This document shows, one piece after another, positions 36,146-47,039 of a DNA stretch of 64,000 nt. Origin of the DNA: Ypsolopha sequella. Its lineage: Eukaryota > Arthropoda > Insecta > Lepidoptera > Ypsolophidae. How positions within the stretch are numbered: the first letter of the stretch is position 1; each line of letters starts with the position of its first letter. The stretch spans positions 10,467,501 through 10,531,500 of the forward strand of contig OW203992.1 of assembly GCA_934047225.1 (NCBI GenBank), written 5' to 3'. The translations under genes were made by a program, and so were the position numbers. The notes below the pieces were generated by a model, which was not told the DNA's origin, ran no database searches, and saw nothing but the letters and a program-made list of their open reading frames with translations.

Positions 36146-36539
36146 ACTCCCGTCGTACAGTTCACTTCATGGCACGGTTCTAGAGGTATGACTTTGAATG
36201 CGCAGAAGTGATTTTTTTCGGGTCGTCCGTACAAAATTGTATGCGCAGATCCCCACTACTTCGTTGCTCGTGCCTCTTAAACCGTGCAGGGGAGTGTAAC
36301 TACACACGTAAGATTGTATTGGACGGGTCTGTAAGGGATAGGTAGAATTGCGTTAGTTAGGAGGGCGATCACAACATTAAATTTACATTTTATTTTTCGT
36401 CGCTCGGCCTTCAATTTTGCAATTTCTTCTAGAACGTTTTTTTGATTGTTTGCTCCATATTTCTTACTGAGCGTAAAATACATAAACGGTATGAAAATCT
36501 TTGCCTTCGGACTCGCAGGTTTAAGGCGATTACCATCGC

Positions 36540-36690
36540 CAAATTAGCAGTTCGATGTTTGTCTGTACGAATATCGACGGAAACAACATTGAAATAAAGT
36601 TCATATCAGCGCATAATGCGTGGTGGCTGTTACGACGCTCGCTGCGTCCTTGATAGGGCGAAATAGGAGAAAATAATACTTTTCACATGG
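36540..36690. repeat. Dispersed repeat, family G, copy 2
   Basis: Matches 26540-26700 in order and spacing, including AATAGGAGAAAATAATAC and TTTCACATGGACG. Confidence 0.65.
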
Positions 36691-37282
36691 ACGTGATTGT
36701 TCGATCGAATAATCCTTTATGTTTATAGTTGTCAAGTTAATATATTTATCAAAGCACAAATGAATTAAATCAACCAAGCCACTTAGGAGTAGTAGGGAAT
36801 TCAAGCCAAAAAACACCATTCAGTTAAAACAATGTTTCATATAGAAGTTTTGGTGGTACGAAAAAGAAAAATGTTCCATATGTTGTCCTATAGTTGATAT
36901 TCCATAATACATTTTTTCAATATTTTTGTTTTGGCAATAAAAGAGGAATAGGCTTTAGAGAGTACCCATTTGGCGATATTAAGCGCCTTAATTGCATAAT
37001 ATCAGATCCCGTGTGTAAATAACCTTTCTTCTTCTTCAACAAAAGTCTTTGGGAATAGCACCTAGCACCAGAGATGCATTAGATTCATAGGGGATCGTGG
37101 TGATGAACTGGTACAGAAAGCGAAAAATCTCAGGTTACGAACCTATCTCCGTCCCCATCGTTGTCCTGTCCTGTATTATTTTCTGATAGATGTGGCAACC
37201 TTGTAAGTTATTTGTGTCGATGTTGAGGTCGATATAACAGAATAATATATTAATCAAAGAGACTGACGTAGCAGTTTAATGT

Positions 37283-37305
37283 ATTTATATATATATATAT
37301 ATATG
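37283..37305. repeat. TA microsatellite
   Basis: A short run of TA repeats about 690 bases upstream of the second usp start. Confidence 0.8.
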
Positions 37306-37544
37306 TACAGGGGCTAGCGCAGGGAGTTCGGTCTATCTATCTATTGAGTGACGTAAAACTTAATTACAGAAACGCGCCTCATCCAGCAAGACGAAGGCCA
37401 ACTGCTAACAGCCACAATTATTAGACGATTCCGATTCGACGGTAGGGCCATAAAACATAATGTATGCTACATTTATGTAAAAGAACTAAAAGTTCAAGTT
37501 GTATAGATGTAATCCAGTCTCTGTTTCCAACATTTAAATCAAAT

Positions 37545-37985
37545 TTATACACGTACTCGTATGATTGTATGCAGACCTTGAGCCTCGGGAGGTGAGACCT
37601 TCACGCCGGTAACCGCGCGGAAGTAGAGTCGTACATTTTTTGTCAATTTAGCGTTCGCTGAGTAAGGCGCACTACCACAATAGTCAGTAGAACTGACGGT
37701 CTGAGCGTTCACAAGTGCTGCATAGTTAGTTGTTGACGCTTTGCAATTGGATAGCGTCACGGGTGCAATAACAGGTGTTATCACAATGTCACGACGATGT
37801 CTGCTTTGTCCTCGCTAGGTCCGCTGACGCTTTGTCTACGCGCCATATCTATCTAGCTGCCTTTGCATTGCAGACATTTCGTCGCGATACGTAATCTATT
37901 GCGCAGTGTGGAGCCGTCTAGTAACCGCGACTGTTGTACCAGTGAAATTCTCGTGTAAGTGCAAGTGATGTGAGGATGCTAGTGC
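37545..37985 (+). promoter_or_regulatory. usp: Proposed promoter and leader of the long usp isoform
   Basis: The sequence becomes CG-rich relative to its flanks up to the ATG, as expected of a promoter and leader. An in-frame TAG at 37980-37982 sits two codons ahead of the first ATG. The 79-codon minus-strand frame at 37545-37784 has no recognisable domain. No transcription start is marked with certainty. Confidence 0.4.
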
Positions 37986-37991
37986 ATGGCC

Positions 37992-38178
37992 ATGTCGAGC
38001 CTGGCGAAGAAAGATAAGCCGACGATGTCGGTGACGGCGCTGATCAACTGGGCTAGGCCGGCGCCCCCTGGGCCACTGCAGCCGGCGCCCGCGACCCCGG
38101 CGCCCAACCCTGCCATGCTGCAGCCCATGCCCACTCCCTCCAGTCTGCCCAACGTCGACTGCTCACTTGACATGCAAT
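37992..38178 (+). CDS. usp: Ultraspiracle, long-isoform first coding exon
   Basis: The exon encodes the N-terminal A/B region of ultraspiracle, the insect RXR that pairs with the ecdysone receptor in the nucleus. The 62 residues open with [20 protein letters not shown], very like known moth USP, and continue as a proline- and alanine-rich activation segment ending in VDCSLDMQ. The exon stops after the first base of a tryptophan codon and GTAATT follows, so joining to 47040 gives MQW-LNLEGG, as in moth relatives. An alternative ATG at 37986 would add two residues (MA); 37992 is preferred because relatives begin MSS. It is the alternative to 19719-19740, which has the same phase. Confidence 0.95.
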
Positions 38179-38549
38179 GTAATTATATCCTATCATATAC
38201 TAAGTCGCGTGATTGCCTTTTCGAGATAGATTACTTTCAAAATGTTACTTGTTCCTGAATATTGTAGGCTGTAGATGGGCGCCCAACATCAGATCTATTC
38301 AGGCAAAAGTTGGGTCGTTGTTGGGTGCTAGGACATTTGGCTGCTTTGGCAGTGGGATGGTATACAAAACTTTACAACTATGTTTTTTAACTACGTGATT
38401 TTTTATAGTAAATTTTGTGGCTCATTCTGTGGGCACCAATCCTTAATCTTGCAAATTTGTTTTATTGTAAATTATTTAATCCACTAGATATATGTTCGCA
38501 TGTGCGATTAAAATATGAATAAATATAACCTTAGCTATATAAGCTTTTT

Positions 38550-38723
38550 ATTTGTAGTTTTAAGCAATTATACTAGTTAAAAAAAGACAAACTTTATATT
38601 TTTTCGAAATATTTCGGCCTCATCAACTCGACTGATGACGGCCTCACTGATGAGGCCGAAATATTTCGAAAAAATATAAAGTTTGTCTTTTTTTAACTAG
38701 TATAATTGCTTAAAACTACAAAT
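38550..38723. mobile_element. Perfect 74-bp inverted repeat
   Basis: Arms 38550-38623 and 38650-38723 are exact complements over all 74 bases, with a 26-base spacer. The arms contain ATTTGTAGTTTTAAGCAATT at the outside and TTTCGGCCTCAT at the inside. Lying about 370 bases after the usp donor, it would form a long hairpin in the pre-mRNA. Perfect arms suggest recent insertion or gene conversion. Confidence 0.9.
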
Positions 38724-39256
38724 TTAATCCACTATAAATTTTCTCTTACTTTGCATCATTTAAACTAAATACATTACTAAATTTAAAATTTGTGCCTACA
38801 ACATTAGCTACATTATTTTAGTTCAATGTTTCACAATCACAACTACATCTAGTTCTCGTTAGAGACGCCGAGAAATCAATACCAAGTAACACGTGAATAA
38901 TACCTTCAAAGCTATAACAATAATGCCTTTAATTATTCAGGAGCCACAATACTAGGTTATTCAGGGACAAACTGTTTATAGTCTTTTATTATTAGTTCAA
39001 TCACAAGTTATTAAACGTATTTCTGAGCAAGAGATTTCAGAAAAGCCTCATATTTCAAATATAAAGATGTATTGAATTCTGCCATATCATCTAATTGAAT
39101 CAGATTTTTTATTGAATTTTTATTGACTATAATGGAAGCTTTATTTGCTAAAATTGCCGCTGCTCGTCAATATGTGTAATAAATAAGAATAAAAACATTT
39201 TCTGTGGTAGCTTTGTTCTTTGCAATCTGGAAAACCCGCACTCTGCAACATTTTAA

Positions 39257-39648
39257 TAGTAGTTTATGCTACAAGGGCGAAAAGGAATAAATTACGAGGA
39301 CGATTTCAAACACGAGCGTAGCGAGGTAACTGAGGTAAGGTAACTGAGTAATTTATTGCTCTTACGCCCGTGTATCATACTACGTTTTTCAATGAAGTGT
39401 GAGGAAATAAAACAAATATAATCTTGTAAACTTTAAATTATGATTGGCTCAAAAGGACTGTATTCAGAACCGTTAAACAGTGGAAAAATAAGTATTACAT
39501 TTATGGTACACAGGAAAGGTTGCAGGTTAGCCAACCTATGTAAATAAATAAAATAAAATTATAATAATAAAGCCCTAGGGCAAAATAATCGACTTTCTGT
39601 TCGGTTTTGATGCATAAAAAGTGGGCCTTTACGAGCACTCTCATTGAA
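39257..39648 (+). repeat. Nested-hairpin repeat, family E, copy 3
   Basis: Same unit as at 12928-13316, 20207-20596 and 62084-62471. Here the TTTAAAACAC hairpin arm is disturbed (GAGGTAACTGAGGTAAGG replaces the usual strand), so the palindrome is partly broken. Confidence 0.78.
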
Positions 39649-40261
39649 GAATTACTTAAAGCTTTTGAACAGTCTGTTGTCCTTGTGTTTATTTATTCTG
39701 TTTGTTAGCATTCCGTCCTTAAAATTGTACACTGAAAACATAAATCTTTTGAAATTCGGTTTGTGATCTTTTATTTATATGTTTTACATCTGAACGAGTC
39801 ACTTGATTACATGTAATCGTAATATAAAATTTGATATACCATCATATTACGCGAGACTGAAAATTTTGATTGCCTTGTGTTTCTCTTTGAACTAAACTCT
39901 ATATTAAAAACGAATTTGCCCAGTTCTAAATGAATAAATACGAGTATTATCAACTTTATGAACCCTTCTGTTTAATACCGAATTGCTTATATTCGTAATT
40001 GGAAATTCTATGTACAACATAAAAATGCTATTAATACCTACACAACTACACAGAGCTTTTCGAGAAAATTGATATCTATGTTGTCAATAAGCTTTCCTCA
40101 AAAATACATTGTAATGTTATCATTTTATAACGTAAAGACAAGCCAGTAAGTACTTCGTCCTGGAGAGTTATTTCAAGTCTTCAGTAAGTGTCTCAATAAG
40201 TGTCGAATAAATTCGTATGAAAATCCATTACATACCATGTTTATTTTTTAAAACTAGCCGA

Positions 40262-40515
40262 GACTATAGACGTTAGGGATGTGCTTCGACATTCTTTAAC
40301 TTTGAAATAGTGATGTCCCTGACAATAGGGATGGGCTTTGACAATTTTGACTACGAAATAGGAATGTCCCCGAGTTCGTAGTGATGTCCCTGACGTTAGG
40401 GATGTGCTTTGACATTCTATAACTTTGACATTAGTGATGTACCTGGCACTAGGGATGTACCCCACACTAGGGATGTGCCTGACATTGCGGTTGTTCCTGA
40501 CCGTAGGGATAACCC
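40262..40515. repeat. Degenerate minisatellite of TAGGGATGT words
   Basis: TAGGGATGT(G/C/A) and (T/C)CCCTGACA recur about every 17-60 bases at least six times, with (A/T)TTCT(T/A)TAACTTTGA-type text between. The 92-codon minus-strand frame here is the translation of this array and not a gene. Confidence 0.6.
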
Positions 40516-40774
40516 GCACCTAACCACCAAAATATTTTTCGCCAAAATTTTCTTTCGGCTGTATCTTCAGAACGGAAGGTGGTAGACCCTTAAAAGTTGG
40601 ACCATAGGGGGTCATGAAAAGTTTAGTTTTTTTATGTCAAAACATTAAGTAGCCCTCCTGGACTCGATATAAAATCGTCCAGGAGAGCTCACTTACTGGT
40701 CTCTGTGGTCTATTACTCAAAAATGCTTGTAAAATGGTCATTATTTTGACAACTTTCTTTGAGCAAAGTCGACC

Positions 40775-40975
40775 TTTCCGTGACTTGAATAGGCGTTAGC
40801 AAAGTTGTATGGAATTTTATTACTGGTGAGTTTTAGCCTTCCTTTTTTTTCACAGTCGAGTTTGGTTTGAAAAATAGTCAGGTGAAAATGACCACATTAC
40901 AAGGATTTTTGACTTGAATAGGCGGCAAAGTTGTATGGAATTTCATTGCTTGTGAGTTTTAGCCACCAGCAATTT
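40775..40975. repeat. Two direct repeats of about 70 bp
   Basis: GACTTGAATAGGCG, then AAAGTTGTATGGAATTT and GTGAGTTTTAGCC occur at about 40781-40849 and 40911-40973. Confidence 0.6.
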
Positions 40976-41070
40976 CCTTTGAAAACCCATAAAATAACCG
41001 TGGCGAGTTATATTGGTCGTTCGAAAAGGAACAAAATAGCCGTGACTAATAAATAACATAGGCCGTCCAA

Positions 41071-41339
41071 TATACAAGGTGACTTTTTGATCATCGTCCA
41101 AATTCATACTGGAGGCTTGATAAGTGATCAGTATCTTGGATTAGTAACAATTTTTGTGAAATTCGTGAATTGAAATTTCGGCTTCCCATATAAATTCAGT
41201 TCCAGTCCCGAGTGAATCACTATGGGGAGTCGAAATTTCATTTTACGAATTTTACCAAAATTTTATTGATGCATGATACCGATCACTTACCAAGCCACCA
41301 GTATGAATTTGGACGATGATCAAAAAGTCACCTTGTATA
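41071..41339. mobile_element. Inverted-repeat element, family I
   Basis: TATACAAGGTGACTTTTTGA with TCATCGTCCAAATTCATACT at the left is repeated inverted at the right almost perfectly. Related, interrupted copies lie at 52019-52690 and a fragment near 3084. No coding capacity. Confidence 0.8.
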
Positions 41340-42149
41340 GTGTGTCCCCCGTTAGAGTGCACATCCAAAAGGGGGTGCAACTATATCCAGCTTCAACGTC
41401 GAAAAATAGAAAAAAAAAATGTATAGAATTGTTATTATATAAATAGACGTTTTAAAATTTTTGTTGCCTACCAAGGACTTAATGTATAAAATATGTCATA
41501 ACTTTTGATCTACCGCGAGTAATGCAATGAAATAAAATCTGTTTATGATCCTTTTTGTACGTTGCATATCAAATCAAAAACAATCCATAACCAACCAACT
41601 ATATAAAAATAATGCCCTGAAAGATTTTTTATTTCATTTTCCGTTTTTTTTTTTTCAGTATAAGCCAATTTTTTTAGAATTATGTTTTACCATATTTTTA
41701 TTCCTATTTATCATTCCCTATTCCATTATGTACCAAAAACAATAAATATTACAACACAATTGCAACGTTCTATTATTAAATTATAATAAAAACAATAATT
41801 TCTACTGCGCTCGCGTCCCATACAAAGACGCTCAGGGCCCGTAGTATTATAGTGTTTAATTGCGTGCGATGTGATTTTCAACAAATTTCAAAATAAATTA
41901 AAAAAATGAATTTTTGCCAATATCTCGGTCGTCCAAAACGAGATTTACCATACCATCGTGGGCGGCAGATTTCTCTGATGATTATACGGTAATTATGTTT
42001 GTTAGCTCAACAGCAAAAAATCGTTTTAGCACTTCCATGAAGCTCTTTTAGGAGGTGGAAATATTTACGAGTAGTATTTTAAAATCTTACGGTACTATCA
42101 AAGAATATTGTAATTAAATTAGTAAACCAAATAGTTTATTTTTTCCAGA

Positions 42150-42861
42150 GTTGCTAAACGTCCGCCGGCGGAATCGCATTGTAAACGTTATTCTTTCCCC
42201 GCCCGGCGGATTTTTTATTGTTGTCAATAATAATCCGCCAAAAACCTGGCCATTTTGGACATGCGCGACGGAATCTTATAGGAAGAATGAAAAAAGCTGC
42301 CGTACGGCGGATTTAGTATATTTACCTTAGCTCGGCCGCTGTCGTCACGTGACAAACTTGTATACCTTCGCTTGATTTGTCATTTTAGGTATCGAATCTT
42401 TAGTTTAGTTAGTAATAAATAACACTAGAATTTAGTAACCAGGTTTAAGAGTTCAAGTTCATGTCAAACGTTTTTTTTTTCTTTTTTGTTACTGGGGTTA
42501 GGAAATTTCTACAAAACAACATAAGTTAAAATAAGTGCGATGACAAGCCAAGCGAAGCGAGGAGGAGCGTAGTAAGTTTACATCAGCCCTCGTAGTTTTA
42601 TCTGAATTCATGATACACGCAAAAAGTGCTTTTCGATTTTCAAAAATGTTGAAATGATATGAAATAATAGTTAACAGCTGACTGGCGGCAGCGGACGTTT
42701 TGATCTGGACGATAACGGCCGCCGTACGGTGGCTTTGATAACTATTCGTATAGGATTCCGCCGCGCATAATAGTTGGTTTTCGGCGGATTTTTGTTAATT
42801 TAAATAATAAATCATATCTATAACGTCTAGAATAAGATTCTGACGGCGGACGTTTAGTCAC
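42150..42861. mobile_element. Inverted-repeat element with CG-rich ends
   Basis: The left end GTTGCTAAACGTCCGCCGGC and the right end, GACGGCGGACGTTTAGTCA, are inverted, with further imperfect pairing (GGCGGATTTTT) inside. The family end also appears near 18797. The body of about 710 bp has no transposase. Confidence 0.6.
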
Positions 42862-43255
42862 ACCGTGCAGTTTTTGTGACGAGGATTGTCGAGTGACAAA
42901 ATAGTACTGCACGAGTGTCTTATTGGCTAATTTATGTGTTTCTGTGATCCAGTTAACTCAATTGCCGAGCTTCAAAAACTAGCAATATAGGTACATAATA
43001 TATGTAAAATACATGACAGGAGGAATGTCACGACCCTTTTGCTCGGGCCCCGTATGAGATATCAAGTTGAAACTGATACCCTCTATAGAAGGCCCCATAC
43101 TAAAAAAAGCTCGACGCGAAAATAGTATATTTCGTGACGAGTATAAAATGGCGGATTTCCTTACACGAGGAATGAAGCTAGTTTCGATGTGAGCCGAAGG
43201 CGATCGTCGTAAGCTTACATTCCGAGGGTAAGAAAACCCATTTTTACTCGTTGCG
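42862..43255. repeat. Repeat-like segment left of the non-LTR insertion
   Basis: Words such as GACGAGGATTGTCGAGTGAC and GAGCCGAAGGCGATCG resemble the hairpin repeats elsewhere in the window. No complete second copy was aligned. Confidence 0.3.
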
Positions 43256-43334
43256 AACGATACTTTTTCTACTACCTGACTTATGTATTTAAATATTTAA
43301 TCAAATTTAATGTATTTTATGACTTTGCATACCT
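43256..43334. repeat. 79-bp target duplication, left copy
   Basis: Starts AACGATACTTTTTCTACTAC and ends GACTTTGCATACCT. It is identical over all 79 bases to 44071-44149, on the other side of the non-LTR retrotransposon. Confidence 0.85.
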
Positions 43335-44070
43335 TCTTCTTCTTCTTCTTCTTGGTGGGCTCGGTTTCCGCACCTAGTCTCTTACTTGGACCTTTGTGCG
43401 TGGAAAGTGTGGAGCTGGCTATTCCAGCCAGCCCAGCTCTCGCCAGAATCCCAAGAGGCGGCCTAGGTCGCCACAGGATTGGCGAAGCGTCCCCGGTTCA
43501 CCGAGGATCTTAGCCCGTTGTGTGCTGACGCCTACGCAGTCTATCGTCACGTGGGTCGGCGTTTCTTCGGTCTCCATACAAGCTCTGCATAGAGGACTGT
43601 CTGTCAGACCTATATTATAGAAATGTCTGTTGAGGTTACAATGTCCCGTAATTAGCCCTACCATCATGCGAAGGTTCAGCCTATTGAGACGAAGTAGTTT
43701 CTTTGTCAGGCGACGGTCCACGGTTGGTAGAACCGCTTTCGTCTGTCTACAAGTTGTCATACTTGCCCATTGCTCAGCATGTTGAGAGCTGGTTCTCTCA
43801 CGCAGCCAGGTTCGTATCTGGTTAAAGGGCAAGGGAACCAGTGGCTCAGCACCTACCGGTTCCATTTTTGCACCTTCCTTTGCCAGTTCATCTGCCGCAT
43901 CATTGCCCAGCGATCCGCTGTGTCCTTTTATCCACTGGAGGGTGACTTTATTGTGTCGACTTACCTCTTCCAGTTGATTTAGACACTGTAGTATTAGCCC
44001 AGAGTTAACAATAGTCTTGCTTAGGGCTCGTAGTACCGCCGTGCTGTCAGAAAGTATACGACGATAATAT
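43335..44070 (-). mobile_element. 5'-truncated non-LTR retrotransposon
   Basis: A 736-bp insertion lies exactly between two identical 79-bp direct repeats. On the minus strand it opens in the RNase H domain of a retrotransposon polyprotein, runs to the stop at 43419, has a short 3' UTR, and ends in a GAA microsatellite (CTTCTTCTTCTT on the plus strand at 43335-43352). Truncation of the 5' end is the usual mark of target-primed reverse transcription. RNase H places it near the jockey/R1/I group; the exact clade is not fixed. Confidence 0.85.
43419..44069 (-). pseudogene. RNase H and C-terminal zinc-knuckle part of a retrotransposon ORF2
   Basis: The frame is open from the truncated 5' edge. 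It reads ILSDSTAVLRAL (with an RNase H active-site aspartate), then WIKGHSGSLGNDAADELA (the conserved H and the last catalytic D), then a linker, and then CRACMETEETPTHVTIDC, a CCHC-type cysteine-histidine cluster typical of the tails of such elements. About 216 codons remain without internal stops or frameshifts, so the copy is young. Reverse transcriptase and endonuclease are absent, so it cannot move by itself. Confidence 0.85.
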
Positions 44071-44149
44071 AACGATACTTTTTCTACTACCTGACTTATG
44101 TATTTAAATATTTAATCAAATTTAATGTATTTTATGACTTTGCATACCT
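44071..44149. repeat. 79-bp target duplication, right copy
   Basis: Exact copy of 43256-43334. The bases beyond both copies differ, so the duplication ends sharply. Confidence 0.85.
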
Positions 44150-44349
44150 ATACATAGGCATGTAAAATCTTATTGGCTGTAGCCTACTCGCATGTGCATA
44201 AATAAGTGCAATGACGTGCCATAAAATACGTACCTCATCACGTAAGTGCGGGTAATATAGTCGTATTGTTATTTTTACATTATTAGATTTACTTATTTTG
44301 TTATCTTTAATTTGCTTGCGTTTTTAAGTGTCATCATCATATTTATAGT

Positions 44350-44480
44350 CCTGACTCACTCACTCACTGACTGATCAACGCACAGAACATTATCTATTTA
44401 AATGTTCTGAGGATCAACGCCTAGTCCTAACCCATGGATCTAGAAAGCTGAAATTATGCACAGAAGGCAGGATTTTTTGA
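44350..44480. repeat. Dispersed repeat with ACTC microsatellite
   Basis: CTCACTCACTCACTGACTGATC is followed by AACGCACAGAAC and later CCATGGATCTAGAAAGCTGA, a string I recall as common in moth genomes. There is no second copy in the window. Confidence 0.4.
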
Positions 44481-45248
44481 AATTCCAACTAGATCTGGAG
44501 TGACGGTATCCACGTAAGCCACGCTGTGAAGCGTCCACTAGTACTCGATATAATACTTACATCGTGTATACCACGTTCCAAGGTTGGCATTCTTTGAAAT
44601 TGTAATTTTAATAACACCTTGTGATCACCATAAACTAGACGGCTGCTGCTTATATTTTCTCGATACATCATCGATTCGATTCAAAGCCTCTTTATTGATA
44701 TGTTGTTGAAATGTATCTCTGATCGATCTTGCCTCGATTTAATTAAAGATGATGTCACCCTCTGACTATGGAATCGACAGTGGGAGTTATTGAAGTAATT
44801 TTTCTGCATGTCAACACTATGGTGCAAAACTGTGGATTAAATTCGTGTCTCAAATACTTTTTGTTCAAATATGTTGACGTATTTATCTCTGATAATGTAT
44901 GTTTGTTCAATAATTTTCTATGCATGCATTAAGTCAAGTATTTATCAGGGGACATCGTATACAATAATATCAAAAGTAAATATCGTATTTTCACGTTCAT
45001 CCATCATCCATTTCAAACAACTTTATCTTGTTTAATGATATTATGAATATTGCTTATAGATTGATAAATTAGTTTTAGGGGCCAATAATGAACAAAGGTT
45101 TTTATTTGCAAAAGTACAAATAAACATTAAAACCAGATAAAAGATTTGCTTTACAATATTTTTACCATCTTACGATGAAAGAAGGCTTTTAAGTAAGAAG
45201 TCTTTTGAAATGTTTTAGAAGCTTTTCATTGAAAAACCCTTTGTTAAC

Positions 45249-45569
45249 GTTATAATAACCTATTTGTTTTACTTAGCTGAACTAACTAAAGTTATACTAA
45301 CTATTAAAGTTGTTAAAGTTATAATAACCTATTCGTTTAACTTAGCTAAACTAACTAAAGTTATACTAACTACTAAAGTTGTTAAAGTTATAATAACCTA
45401 TTCGTTTAACTTAGCTAAACTAACTAAAGTTATACTAACTACTAAAGTTGTTAAAGTTATAATAACCTATTCGTTTAACTTAGCTAAACTTACTAAAGTT
45501 ATACTAACTACTAAAGTTGTTAAAGTTATAATAACCTATTCGTTTTACTTAGCTAAACTAACTAAAATG
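45249..45569. repeat. 69-bp minisatellite, 4.6 copies
   Basis: Units start GTTATAATAACCTATTCG at 45249, 45318, 45387, 45456 and 45525, each exactly 69 bases apart and nearly identical. Because 69 is a multiple of three, the array keeps an open frame (23-residue units with LAKLTKVILTTK), which explains the long frame at 45264-45836. Each unit itself contains repeats of AACTAACTAAAGTT. Confidence 0.92.
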
Positions 45570-46158
45570 GAACGGAAGGAGGGTTGGTACTTGGTTGGTG
45601 CCTTGTTTACTTGGTTTTTTGTTTGTCTGCACGTGTGTGTGTATATAAGAAGTCCTGCGCGTACGCAGTCGCCCTCATGCACAAGCAACGGACCGGTTCT
45701 GTTGATTTATTTCAAAGACAACCGACAGATTTGTTTTATTTGCTCCAAATTAAGTACATTTTTGGCCAGCTCTAGAGGTATAGTTCAGAGCAAAACGTCT
45801 GTACAATTTGAGAAATACATTTTTACGATACCTTGATTTACTTACGTGTGGATGTAGTTCATTTTTATGTAACGTCCCTTTCTAATACAGTTCTCTTTCT
45901 CTTTCTACTCTCGACCAGCTCATAGTTCGCAAATTCAAACTATGTTTTGCACAGCTAGGCACAAGCCTTAAACTAGATTACTAGCTTTACATTTCAAGGC
46001 GTATTTGATATGAGATTAATATACGCGTTTCTGCACTATCCTCAGTCAGAAATAAAGTGATTAGCATTAAATAATCACTCAGTGACACAATGGCTAGCGA
46101 ATTCACAGAACCCCACGTCCAATGAACCCCTTGCCAATTTCTTTTATGATTGATTGAA

Positions 46159-46204
46159 CAGTTATTGGTTGCAATGACCTTGGTATGGTCATTGCAACCA
46201 ATAA
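46159..46204. repeat. Short palindrome
   Basis: ATTGGTTGCAATGACC and its exact complement are separated by about 6 bases. No relation to a gene was seen. Confidence 0.7.
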
Positions 46205-46794
46205 ATGCATGTGTATTACTGGTGATATTGTGTTTGGCGTTCTGTGAACACATTCACACATGATTTGGCATTGTTTACAGGCACGCCTAAACGCTTCAGG
46301 CGGCGAAATTGTTTTTAGGGTTTCTTTTAAAAACAAAAACCGTTCAAACCAAGCTTTAGGAGTCTATCGGCTGGGCCTTTTGAACCGTTTCCCCATAAGG
46401 GTTTTCATTAATACAATGACGGGATTTTACAAGGACGTTATGTTTAATTTATGTTGTAGTACAGTCACCAAAAGATATAAGTGACCAGGGCTGCGCGTAA
46501 ACACTTTGATCCCGGGACGTCCCGCTAACGAGTGATGTATGAGATAAAGAATTATGATCAATGCACAGCACATGTCATACATACACGCACTGTTGATCAT
46601 GTCATTCTCACCCTATTCTTTATTGTACACAGATACATTAAATATAATTATTTACAATAAAAAGGATGTACGGAGGCGAGCTTATCTCTGAAAAGAGATT
46701 TCTTCCAGATCTTAGTGGGAGAGGACACTATAACAATAAAAAGCTATCATTCGTTTCTAAATCTTTACAAAGTATTTTATTTGTGCTGGACCTG

Positions 46795-46955
46795 GGGCTC
46801 TACCGCGTAATTCTCATTTGTATCAACTTCAAGCAAATACATGCGAAATTCAACGCGTGCAAAAGATATGGCATGTTAGGCGGGCGTCGTCGCACGCACG
46901 TCAAATTTCAATCTGAAGTTGATGTTGAAGAAAATGAGAATTACGCGGTAGACCC
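46795..46955. mobile_element. Inverted-repeat element, family J, copy 1
   Basis: About 160 bp, beginning GGGCTCTACCGCGTAATTCT and ending with the complement, AGAATTACGCGGTAGACCC; the inner sequence AACTTCAAG/ATCTGAAGTT also pairs. Other copies are at 55781-55941 and 56363-56522. It ends 84 bases before the usp common exon, close to where the branch point should lie. Confidence 0.85.
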
Positions 46956-47039
46956 GCTGGTTACTTATCTCTTTCGGTGACCGTACGGTGGCCCCCGTAC
47001 TGTATTTTGTAAGTTAACTGAATACCCATTTTGTTTCAG

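Larger units (their letters stand above)
19741..37991 (+). other. usp: usp first intron for the short isoform (includes the second promoter)
   Basis: This is intronic for transcripts starting at about 19.3-19.7 kb. Its first 10 kb hold many repeats listed separately; 29.9-34.8 kb is repeat-poor and has two GC-rich islands; 34.86-36.7 kb holds three inverted-repeat elements. Stretches in which I see nothing are 19.75-20.2, 22.2-22.7, 23.3-23.84, 24.45-25.2, 27.05-27.7, 28.1-28.4, 30.3-32.9 and 33.8-34.85 kb. The splice itself is inferred. Confidence 0.6.
38179..47039 (+). other. usp: usp intron between long first exon and common exon
   Basis: The donor is GTAATT at 38179 and the acceptor TTTTGTTTCAG at 47029-47039. 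Its repeats are listed separately. Stretches in which I see nothing are 38.75-39.25, 39.65-40.25, 41.35-42.1 and 44.5-45.2 kb, and most of 45.6-46.75 kb. Confidence 0.85.

Noticed and set aside
37545..37784. 79-codon minus-strand frame ahead of the long usp exon.
   Set aside because: It lies in the CG-enriched presumed promoter, has no signal, domain or splice context, and is probably chance.
38640..38690. Hammerhead-ribozyme-like core (CTGATGAG followed by CGAAA) in the perfect inverted repeat, as found in some Penelope-like elements.
   Set aside because: A stem III can be drawn (TATTT-CGAA-AAATA), but stem II would have no workable loop and the flanks do not pair as stem I. The motif is better explained by the palindromic arms.
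43419..43865. 148-codon frame as a possible host gene.
   Set aside because: It is the C-terminal part of a retrotransposon polyprotein; the same frame continues upstream into an RNase H domain and the insertion is bounded by a target duplication.
45264..45836. 190-codon open frame.
   Set aside because: More than half of it is the 69-bp minisatellite, which stays open only because its period is a multiple of three; the rest has no recognisable domain.
46666..46980. 104-codon frame just upstream of the usp common exon.
   Set aside because: Most of it is a family J miniature transposon; it has no usp similarity and is not in continuity with the acceptor at 47040.
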